From Desulfobacterales bacterium (GTDB lineage Bacteria; Desulfobacterota; Desulfobacteria; Desulfobacterales; JAFDCJ01): 10,268 nucleotides of DNA. The position numbers were made by a program, and so were the translations under genes. Location of the stretch: assembly GCA_020345785.1 (NCBI GenBank), contig CP070771.1, forward strand, positions 759,767-770,034, written 5' to 3'. Below are positions 1-6,203 of the stretch, piece after piece. The notes under the pieces were generated by a model. That model was not told the origin of the DNA and searched no databases. It saw only the letters and a list, made by a program, of their open reading frames with translations. Positions within the stretch are counted from its first letter, which is position 1. Every line of letters starts with the position of its first letter.

Positions 1-40
1 ACCTCTTATGAAACTTCACCTGAACGGAACAGTCCGCCGC

Positions 41-185
41 GGCGGACAGAATATCGAATATCGAACCGCAGAATGTCGAAGGGTGGTTTCGCTTTGCTCA
101 GTCTTTTTATAAAATAGATAGAATACCTCCCTTCGATCCGCCTCCGGCGGAATATTCATTATTCGATATTCGATATTTATCCGCC
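41..185. repeat. Nested palindromic repeat (ATATCGA type)
   Basis: The arms AATATCGAATATCGAA (50-65) and TTCGATATTCGATATT (162-177) are perfect 16-bp reverse complements, flanked by GGCGGA (41-46) and TCCGCC (180-185). Inside them, TCGAAGGGTGGT (76-87) pairs with ACCTCCCTTCGA (125-136) with one mismatch. Local palindromes GTCCGCCGCGGCGGAC (32-47) and TCCGCC-TCC-GGCGGA (137-151) sit next to the arms. The layout is that of a small non-autonomous palindromic element, or a long structured transcript. No transposase is present. Confidence 0.7.
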
Positions 186-261
186 TTTGGTGGATTCGCT
201 TTTTTGGAGTTTCTTTTATCGATCAAACTGGCCGCTCCGCTGCCAGCGGTTGGGCTGCCTG

Positions 262-290
262 CCCTCCATAGCCTGAAAGGCGAAGGAGGG
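262..290. repeat. Interrupted hairpin CCCTCC/GCCT-AGGC/GGAGGG
   Basis: CCCTCC (262-267) pairs with GGAGGG (285-290), and GCCT (271-274) pairs with AGGC (278-281), with symmetrical 3-base bulges ATA and GAA and a GAA loop. The left arm carries CCATAG, as does the hairpin at 8541-8582, so the two may belong to one repeat family. No T-run follows, so it is not a typical terminator. Confidence 0.6.
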
Positions 291-422
291 ACACCTGAAA
301 CCTCAAACCCTATCCTGCAACATATTGTCGGATAAAAGGCACTAAGGGTTTATTCTTAATACTTTTTAATACGCAACTGACAACCAACAACTCACAACAT
401 CCACTGGGAGCAATTCTCAATT

Positions 423-437
423 ATTACCACAGGTAAT
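423..437. promoter_or_regulatory. Operator-like palindrome ATTACC-ACA-GGTAAT
   Basis: A perfect 6-bp inverted repeat with a 3-base centre lies 38 bp before the first gene of the sugar-transport operon. Its size and place suit a dimeric repressor site (for example of the GntR or LacI type), but no regulator gene is in the window and the match could be chance. No convincing -35/-10 pair was found nearby. Confidence 0.25.
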
Positions 438-475
438 GTTGGCCTGAGCGAACCGATGAATAGGGAATTTTATCA

Positions 476-1336
476 ATGTGGATAAAAGACCGCCATATGT
501 GGATGGTGTTTATTTTGCCGGGCGTATTACTGCTCGTTTTGGTCCTGGGATGGCCGGCCGTTACGAGCATATTATACAGCTTCGAAACCGAACAAACCGG
601 TGATGCGGTCTACACGCTGGCCAACTATGCCAATCTGCTCAAGGACCCGTTTTTTAAAACCACATTTTGGAACACTGCGGTTTTTGTGTCCTGCAGTGTT
701 TTCCTGCATATGGTTCTCGGTTTGGCCGTTGCCATGATTCTGAACAGCGCCCTGCCGGCCAAACCGCTGTTTCGGATTATTGCGCTGCTGCCCTGGGTTG
801 TGCCGGACGTGGTTGCCGGAATCATATGGAAATGGATGTATAATCCCCTCTATGGTGCCTTGAATGATCTATTGCTTAAATTCGGACTGATTGAAAATCC
901 GGTTGAATGGCTTTCAAGCCCTAAACTGGCGATGTTCAGCGTTATCCTCGTCAACCTCTGGCGGGGCTTTCCGTTTGTCATGCTGATTCTGTTGGCCGGA
1001 CTCCAGGCAATTCCCAAACATTTATATGAGGCCGCCGAACTAGACGGAGCTCCCTGGCTGCAGCAGCTGATTCACATTACCCTGCCGGGATTAAAGAAAA
1101 TGATTGTTGTCGCTCTGGCGCTGGACATCGTCTGGGAGGTCAGACGCTTCGGGCTTATTCAGGCAATGACGCAGGGAGGCCCGGGGGTACTGACGGAAGT
1201 CCTCTCCACCTACACTTACAAGCAGTATTTCCAGTTTTTCCGATTTGAATATGCGTCGGCAATTTCAGTGGTGATGACAATCGTATTGCTGCTTATCAGT
1301 CTGCCTTACATCTGGATGATCAGCCAGGAAGAGTGA
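476..1336 (+). CDS. Sugar ABC transporter permease, MalF/UgpA type
   Basis: This is an inner-membrane subunit of a carbohydrate-uptake ABC transporter (CUT1 class, binding-protein-dependent permease fold, PF00528). The 286-residue protein has about six hydrophobic segments (about residues 9-29, 66-88, 100-118, 152-175, 209-225 and 260-283). The cytoplasmic EAA loop, which docks on the ATPase, is clear: EAAELDGA from residue 185 followed by ITLPGL at 201-206. TQGGP near residue 232 is also typical of the MalF/UgpA side. AGGGA at 462-466 lies 9 bases before the ATG, supporting this start. It opens a plus-strand operon, and its stop overlaps the region in which the next permease begins. The substrate cannot be read from the sequence. 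Length is within the usual range for the family. Confidence 0.93.
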   Translation: MWIKDRHMWMVFILPGVLLLVLVLGWPAVTSILYSFETEQTGDAVYTLANYANLLKDPFFKTTFWNTAVFVSCSVFLHMVLGLAVAMILNSALPAKPLFRIIALLPWVVPDVVAGIIWKWMYNPLYGALNDLLLKFGLIENPVEWLSSPKLAMFSVILVNLWRGFPFVMLILLAGLQAIPKHLYEAAELDGAPWLQQLIHITLPGLKKMIVVALALDIVWEVRRFGLIQAMTQGGPGVLTEVLSTYTYKQYFQFFRFEYASAISVVMTIVLLLISLPYIWMISQEE

Positions 1337-1341
1337 TATCG

Positions 1342-2190
1342 ATGGTAACTGCAACGTTTTCGGCCGGCAACATCTTATCCAAAACAATCGTGTGGATTTT
1401 TTTGCTTGCGGTTTGTATATACTGTTTGGTCCCATTTGCCTGGATGCTGTCGACATCTTTAAAGACGGAAACCGAAGCTTTTCGGATTCCGCCGACATGG
1501 GTGCCGCTGAAACCAACGGTGGACAGTTATATCGGCATCTGGGTCCGCAAAAATTTCGATACCTATTTCGTTAACAGCACGATCATCTCCCTGGCGACGG
1601 CGGTTTTATCGACATTTATCGGTGCGTTTGCCGGCTATGGCTTCTCCCGGTTCTTCTTTGCCGGACGCCGGTTTTTGATCGGCTTTTTTTTAGCGACCCA
1701 GATGCTGCCCGGGGTTCTGCTGGTCGGCCCTTATTTTAAAATTTTGAGCAGAATCGGACTATATGACACCCGCTCCGGACTGATTGTCGCCTTTCTGACG
1801 ATTTGCCTGCCGTTTTCAACCTGGATGATGAAAGGTTTCATCGACAAGGTTCCGGAGGAGCTCGACCAATCGGCCATGGTAGACGGATGTTCCCGGGTGG
1901 GAGTATTTTTTAAAATTGTATTGCCCATCGTCGCCCCCGGAATGGTCGCAACCATTTTGTTTGCCTTTCTGCTGGCCTGGGGTGATCTTCTTTGGGCTCT
2001 GTGTTTAACCAGCAGCGAGAAGATGATCACCGTTACTCTGGGCATTGCCCGCACGGTGGGCGAATTTCGCATTATCTGGCCCATGCTGATGGCCGGTTCG
2101 TTGGTGGGGGGGATACCGGCGATTCTGCTTTATATCTTTCTGCAACGCCTGCTGGTTCAGGGGTTAACGGCCGGCGCGGTCAAGGAGTGA
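1342..2190 (+). CDS. Sugar ABC transporter permease, MalG/UgpE type
   Basis: This is the second membrane subunit of the same carbohydrate importer (PF00528). The 282-residue protein has about six membrane segments. Its EAA-like loop at about residues 162-190 contains the D-x-SAMVDG core and ends with IVLPIVAPG. The C-terminus GLTAGAVKE is a common ending of MalG-type subunits. The frame is open from GTG 1333, which overlaps the previous stop, but AGGAAG (1326-1331) is only a few bases from that GTG and 10 bases from ATG 1342, so I prefer the ATG. It is translationally close-coupled with the upstream permease, and the SDR gene follows after 4 bp. The two permeases would form the heterodimeric channel driven by the ATPase at 3005-4102. 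Confidence 0.93.
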   Translation: MVTATFSAGNILSKTIVWIFLLAVCIYCLVPFAWMLSTSLKTETEAFRIPPTWVPLKPTVDSYIGIWVRKNFDTYFVNSTIISLATAVLSTFIGAFAGYGFSRFFFAGRRFLIGFFLATQMLPGVLLVGPYFKILSRIGLYDTRSGLIVAFLTICLPFSTWMMKGFIDKVPEELDQSAMVDGCSRVGVFFKIVLPIVAPGMVATILFAFLLAWGDLLWALCLTSSEKMITVTLGIARTVGEFRIIWPMLMAGSLVGGIPAILLYIFLQRLLVQGLTAGAVKE

Positions 2191-2194
2191 TGAA

Positions 2195-2941
2195 ATGTTT
2201 GAAAACAAGGTAGCATTGGTAACCGGCGCCGCCAGAGGTATCGGTCGCGCCGTTGCTGAAGCGTTTGCACACCGGCGGGCCCATGTAATTGTCAACGACA
2301 TCCTGCCCGAAAATGAGCTGAACGACATCGCAGTTGAAATATCTGCGGAAGGAATAAAATCTATCGGCATTCAGGCCGATGTGACCAGTTTCAAACAGGT
2401 CAACGCGATGGTACAGCGGGCAGCCGAGACTTTCGGACGACTGGATATCCTGGTTAACAATGCCGGTATTATTCGAAGGGGATCGATCGAAACCGTCACC
2501 GAAGAGGATTGGGATCAGGTCATCGACGTGAATTTAAAGGGCACCTTTAACTGCTGCAAAGCCACCGCCGATCTAATGATAAAGCAACGCTCCGGCAAAA
2601 TTATCAATATTTCTTCAATCGCGGGTAAAACGGGTGATATTACCTCGGCCCCGGGTTACGGTCCTTCCAAGGCCGCTATTGATGCGCTGACCAAAACCAT
2701 GGCTCGCCAGTTGGCGGAATACGGCATCAACGTCAACGGGGTGGCACCGCATGCCATCGAAACCGAAATGAGCGCCGAATGGTCCGAGGAAAAACGGCGG
2801 TCGATTATCGCTGCGATCCCCTTAAAAAGATTGGGGCAGCCCGAGGAAGTCGCTGAAGCGGTTTTGTTTTTGGCATCCGAAAAAGCCGGCTTTATCACCG
2901 GTGAAATTCTGGATATCAACGGTGGATTTCTGATGGATTGA
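2195..2941 (+). CDS. SDR-family NAD(P)-dependent oxidoreductase
   Basis: This is a classical short-chain dehydrogenase (PF13561/PF00106), a 248-residue soluble Rossmann-fold enzyme that oxidises or reduces an alcohol/carbonyl pair with NAD(P). Visible motifs are TGAARGIG at 10-17 (cofactor binding), NNAG at 88-91, Asn113, catalytic Ser141, Tyr155 and Lys159 (YGPSK), and a C-terminal INGG at 241-244. Asn34-Asp35 at the end of the second strand tends to go with NAD(H), but this is only suggestive. AAGGAG about 7 bases before ATG 2195 supports the start. The usual PG motif after the sixth strand reads PHAIETEM, a small departure. Lying inside a sugar-importer operon, it probably acts on the imported sugar, polyol or sugar acid. 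It could instead be a FabG-like paralogue, since sequence alone does not fix the substrate. Confidence 0.92.
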   Translation: MFENKVALVTGAARGIGRAVAEAFAHRRAHVIVNDILPENELNDIAVEISAEGIKSIGIQADVTSFKQVNAMVQRAAETFGRLDILVNNAGIIRRGSIETVTEEDWDQVIDVNLKGTFNCCKATADLMIKQRSGKIINISSIAGKTGDITSAPGYGPSKAAIDALTKTMARQLAEYGINVNGVAPHAIETEMSAEWSEEKRRSIIAAIPLKRLGQPEEVAEAVLFLASEKAGFITGEILDINGGFLMD

Positions 2942-3004
2942 CGTGAAAGTCATAGTTTTTTGAGCAGAATCCTTGATCCTGGCATTCAAAAGCAAGGGGG
3001 AACC

Positions 3005-4102
3005 TTGGCAGAAATTGTGCTAAAAGATGTCACCAAAAAATTCGGCGAAAATGCGGTAGTCGATCACATCAATTTGACGGTCGGAGATAGAGAGTTTCTG
3101 GTTCTGGTCGGGCCCTCGGGCTGCGGCAAAACGACCACGCTTCGCATGATTGCAGGCCTGGAGGAAGTTAGCGGGGGGGAGATTTACATCGGCAAAAACC
3201 GCGTAACCGAGGTTCGGCCAAGAGACCGGGACATTGCAATGGTATTCCAAAATTATGCACTATATCCCCATATGTCGGTTTATAAAAATCTGGCATTCGG
3301 ACTCAAGCAACGTAAGGTCCCCAAAGCGGAAATTGAGGTGCGGGTCAACGAAGTCGCGGTCATGCTGGGCATCAAGGATCTGCTGGGCAGAAAACCCAAG
3401 GAGCTATCCGGCGGTCAGCGACAGCGGGTGGCTATGGGTCGGGCCATTGTGCGCCAGCCGCGGGCGTTTCTTTTCGATGAACCCTTAAGCAATCTGGATG
3501 CCAAGCTGAGGGTTCAGATGCGGGCGGAGCTGGCCCGGCTCCACCAGCGCCTGGAGACAACCATTGTCTACGTCACTCACGACCAGATCGAAGCGATGAC
3601 GCTGGCGGATCGCATCGTTATCATGAATGCGGGTGTCATTATGCAGGAGGGAAGTCCGATGGAGGTATACGCGGATCCAGCCAATCTTTTTGTGGCCGGC
3701 TTCATCGGCAGTCCCGCCATGAATTTTATTAAAGTAAAGCTGATCAGCGAAAATGGCCGGCTGAAGGCCGTCGCTGAGAATTTTGCGTTGACCGTTCCGG
3801 AAAAACTACACCAACGATTTCAGCATGCTCAAGGCCGGGAAGTGATTATGGGCATTCGACCGGAACACATCTACGATTACGCCATCAAAGGCCCATTTCC
3901 CGGCGGTGAACGCCTGAAGGCGTTGATCGAAGTTGTCGAACCGATCGGATCCGAAGTGGTGTTACTGGCCATCTGCGGCGCATCGCAACTGACCGCCCGC
4001 GTTGACCCCCAAACCCAAGCCAAACCGCAGATGCAGCTGGAGTTGATTCTGGACATGAACCATATGCACCTCTTCGACAGTGAAACCAAAGAAGCCTATT
4101 AA
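3005..4102 (+). CDS. Sugar ABC transporter ATPase, MalK/UgpC/MsmX type
   Basis: This is the cytoplasmic ATPase that powers the two upstream permeases. Counting from TTG 3005 (365 residues): Walker A GPSGCGKT at 36-43, Q-loop Gln82 (VFQNYALYPHM), signature LSGGQ at 134-138, Walker B with Asp158-Glu159, H-switch His192, then a C-terminal OB-fold/TOBE regulatory domain from about residue 235. The frame is open further upstream to a TTG at 2960, but AAGGGGG (2994-3000) sits just before TTG 3005, and the resulting N-terminus (M)AEIVLKDVTKKFG is the normal one for this family, so the longer 380-residue form is probably wrong. The gene lies 63 bp after the SDR and closes the operon. No clear terminator follows. 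Confidence 0.93.
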   Translation: MAEIVLKDVTKKFGENAVVDHINLTVGDREFLVLVGPSGCGKTTTLRMIAGLEEVSGGEIYIGKNRVTEVRPRDRDIAMVFQNYALYPHMSVYKNLAFGLKQRKVPKAEIEVRVNEVAVMLGIKDLLGRKPKELSGGQRQRVAMGRAIVRQPRAFLFDEPLSNLDAKLRVQMRAELARLHQRLETTIVYVTHDQIEAMTLADRIVIMNAGVIMQEGSPMEVYADPANLFVAGFIGSPAMNFIKVKLISENGRLKAVAENFALTVPEKLHQRFQHAQGREVIMGIRPEHIYDYAIKGPFPGGERLKALIEVVEPIGSEVVLLAICGASQLTARVDPQTQAKPQMQLELILDMNHMHLFDSETKEAY

Positions 4103-4366
4103 CTCCATTCATAAGCCACCGGCTATGCCGTTAAGAATTGAAAAGGTTTTACCATTACAGCGAAAGTATTTTCTGGTTGTCCAAACTTACACCATGCCGC
4201 TGGCATATGAATGGAGGCTGATTTTTCTTAGACATACTGCAAGCGCATGGTGGTATGCAATGACAGCTTTGGTGCAGCACCAATTGTTCGGGTTTTAGGT
4301 GTCAGCGCGGCTGCTGGGCAGAAATGCGGCCATACCTATCGACGCAATAACTTCTTTGGGTCCTAA
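4080..4366 (+). pseudogene. Possible frameshifted short ORF in repeat DNA
   Basis: Two short open frames abut here. One runs 4080-4298 and includes PLQRKYFLVVQTYTMPLAYE. The second, in another frame, runs from ATG 4247 to TAA 4366 (39 residues) and includes SFGAAPIVRVLGVSAAAGQK. Joined by one frame change near 4247-4260 they would make a peptide of about 95 residues. I have the impression, without a search, that such joined ORFs recur in deltaproteobacterial intergenic repeats. It may be a decayed repeat-borne ORF or not coding at all. There is no ribosome-binding site and the start lies inside the preceding gene. Confidence 0.2.
4104..4215. repeat. Imperfect inverted repeat after the importer operon
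   Basis: TCCATTCATAAGCCACCGGC (from 4104) reappears in inverted form ending at 4215 (CATGCCGCTGGCATATGA, 4193-4210, then ATGGA). The arms are about 23 nt with two mismatches and one gap, separated by about 66 bases. The left arm starts 1 bp after the ATPase stop. The spacing is too long for an intrinsic terminator, and it looks like the edge of a repeated element. Confidence 0.5.
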
Positions 4367-4517
4367 AAAATTTAAATGGGATTTGTTTGATATTTGGAAT
4401 TTGTTATTTATGATTTTCTAACTGCTGAAACCTGAAACCTTTACAATACCAAATCGGTCGGTAGTATTTTGGCAACAAATTATAGCTACGGCACTATCAA
4501 GCGTCTTAGTACATAGT

Positions 4518-4870
4518 TTCATAAATACGGTAACGTATAATTTTTTTAAGCCCTGACGACAATTGGATCTCACCACAGAGGCACAGAGAGCACAGAGATG
4601 AATATTTTTTTCGTTTGCCGGAGGCCTACCACTAAATAATATGAACCGACAGGTCATCCCGCCTAGCGGGGGAGACGACGGCAAACGAATAACATCAATG
4701 CTGGCGCATAAAGAAAATCTAAGTTTCAATATGCAGTAATGGTTTCACCGAAGATTCAGTTTTTTTGCCCATCGCCGTCTCCCGATGGGCAAAAAGAAAT
4801 CGGATCTCCGCGTGCTCTGTGTCTCTGTGGTGAAAAAATATCAATGCTAATGCGTTACCGTAATTATGAA
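4518..4870. repeat. 353-bp nested palindromic (MITE-like) element
   Basis: There are at least three nested inverted repeats. The outer arms TTCATAAATACGGTAACGTA (from 4518) and 4850-4870 match over 21 nt with two mismatches. The middle arms CACCACAGAGGCACAGAG (4571-4588) and CTCTGTGTCTCTGTGGTG (4815-4832) have one mismatch. The inner pair TCGTTTGCCG (4611-4620) and CGGCAAACGA (4679-4688) is perfect, around a small CCCGC/GCGGG hairpin. A separate 13-bp hairpin TTTTTGCCCATCG (4762-4774) / CGATGGGCAAAAA (4783-4795) lies in the right half. No ORF of substance and no clear target-site duplication was seen. The element ends 24 bp before the ATG of the LarA-family gene. Confidence 0.8.
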
Positions 4871-4894
4871 TAAGAGCAATTAGGAACTCATATC

Positions 4895-6148
4895 ATGACT
4901 ACAGGACATGGCAGCTCCGATACTGTAATTTCAGAAGATGAGGTCAAGCAGATAATCGAGGCCGGCACACCGGCTGCCCTCTATGAAAATAAAAGGGTTC
5001 TGGTGTTGACGCCGGATGCCACCCGCACCTGTCCGCTGCCGATGGTAATCCGAGCCATCCGGGAGGTGATCGGGGAGCGCAGCGCGAAGCTGGACTTTAT
5101 GGTGGCACTGGGAACCCACAGCCTGCTTCCTGAAAAAGACCTGCTGGCGCTGTACGGCATATCGCCCCTTCAACGGCGCGAAGTATTTGATGGATCAGAC
5201 TTTTTTAACCATCGCTGGGACCTGCCCGAAACTTTTGCCCGTATCGGCCGCCTTGAAGCAGATGAGATCGCCGAACTTTCCGGGGGATTGTTAAAGGAAT
5301 CGGTGCCGATTGAAATCAATAAAAAGATATACGATTACGACTTGATCCTTATTCTAGGTCCGGTGTTTCCCCATGAGGTGGTCGGATTTTCGGGCGGCGC
5401 CAAGTATCTGTTTCCCGGTATCTCCGGCGGGCCTTTTCTGCACTTTTTCCACTGGCTGGGTGCTTTGATCACCTGCAGCGGGATCATCGGCATCAAGGCC
5501 ACGCCGGTTAGAAGGGTCATCAACCGGGCCCGCAAAAAAATCGATGTCCCCGTCCACTGCCTTTCCATGGTTGTTGCCGCAAAGAACTCGCTGTGCGGCT
5601 TTTATGCCGGCGATGTTGAAAATGCCTGGTCCGCGGCGGCGGATTTATCTTCCAGGATCCATGTGGTTTATAAAGATAAACCCTTTCGGGTTGTTTTCGG
5701 CCGGACCCCGAAAATGTATGATGAAATCTGGGTCGGCGGCAAAGTGGCCTACAAGCTGGAACAGGTCGTCGCCGACGGGGGGACGCTGATTATTTATGCT
5801 CCGCACATCCGCGAAGTTTCCCGGACGTGGGGACCGTACATCGAAAAAATCGGTTATCATGTGCGGGATTACTTTCTTTCGCAGATGGACAGATTCAAAG
5901 ACATTCCCCGGGGCGTGCTGGCCCATTCCACCCATGTCCGCGGCACCGGCAGCTTTCAGAACGGTATTGAAAAGCCGCGGATGGAGGTGGTTCTGGCCAC
6001 TTCCATCCCACGCACAACCTGTGAACAGATGAATCTGGGGTATATGGATCCGGCTGAAATAGATGTGTCGGAATACCGGAACAGGGAAGATGAAGGCATC
6101 CTATTTGTGGATCATGCCGGGGAGATACTTTACCGGCTGCGCGCTTAA
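4895..6148 (+). CDS. LarA-family nickel-pincer racemase/epimerase
   Basis: This 417-residue protein has a lactate-racemase N-terminal domain (PF09861, formerly DUF2088) and the matching C-terminal domain, near the normal full length. Family members use a nickel-pincer nucleotide to racemise or epimerise 2-hydroxy acids by hydride transfer. Compared from memory with the characterised LarA, the active-site pattern looks intact: Asp41 and Arg44 (DATR), His75 (ALGTH), His160 (FPHEVVGFSGG), Lys170 (GGAKYLFPG) and His186, with the His-Lys-His spacing of 10 and 16 residues preserved. AGGA at 4882-4885 precedes the ATG by 9 bases. The cofactor-making genes larB, larC and larE are not in the window. 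The substrate need not be lactate, since homologues act on other 2-hydroxy acids. An ABC-2 ATPase gene follows after 33 bp, suggesting co-transcription. Upstream lies a palindromic element. Confidence 0.88.
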   Translation: MTTGHGSSDTVISEDEVKQIIEAGTPAALYENKRVLVLTPDATRTCPLPMVIRAIREVIGERSAKLDFMVALGTHSLLPEKDLLALYGISPLQRREVFDGSDFFNHRWDLPETFARIGRLEADEIAELSGGLLKESVPIEINKKIYDYDLILILGPVFPHEVVGFSGGAKYLFPGISGGPFLHFFHWLGALITCSGIIGIKATPVRRVINRARKKIDVPVHCLSMVVAAKNSLCGFYAGDVENAWSAAADLSSRIHVVYKDKPFRVVFGRTPKMYDEIWVGGKVAYKLEQVVADGGTLIIYAPHIREVSRTWGPYIEKIGYHVRDYFLSQMDRFKDIPRGVLAHSTHVRGTGSFQNGIEKPRMEVVLATSIPRTTCEQMNLGYMDPAEIDVSEYRNREDEGILFVDHAGEILYRLRA

Positions 6149-6175
6149 CCCTTTATATTTTAAAAAATCAGTTAG

Positions 6176-6203
6176 CCACGAATGGACACGAATAACCACG
6201 AAT
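6176..6203 (+). repeat. Three-unit CACGAAT repeat spanning a start codon
   Basis: CCACGAAT (6176-6183), ACACGAAT (6186-6193) and CCACGAAT (6196-6203) recur with an exact 10-bp period. The array bridges the gap between the LarA-family gene and the next ATPase, and contains that gene's only nearby in-frame ATG (6182). From memory, CACGAAT-type arrays are common intergenic repeats in deltaproteobacteria. Confidence 0.65.

Larger units (their letters stand above)
1..475. other. Non-coding leader region with palindromes
   Basis: No convincing coding region is seen in either strand. The stretch holds a nested palindrome (41-185), a second compact hairpin (262-290), degenerate ACCTGAAACCTCAAACC-type sequence near 291 and a short palindrome at 423-437. 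A substrate-binding-protein gene would normally be expected near the sugar permeases that follow, but none is here. If it exists upstream, these repeats separate it from the permeases. Confidence 0.7.

Noticed and set aside
1731..2084. Minus-strand open frame opposite the second sugar permease
   Set aside because: It lies entirely within a clear MalG-type gene, has no motif and no ribosome-binding site.
4762..4795. 13-bp hairpin considered as an intrinsic terminator
   Set aside because: No T-run follows the stem on either strand: the T-run is part of the 5' arm and A-residues follow. It is better explained as part of the palindromic element.
4518..4870. Search for target-site duplications flanking the element
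   Set aside because: The flanks (ACATAGT before and TAAGAGC after) show no convincing duplication, so recent transposition cannot be claimed.
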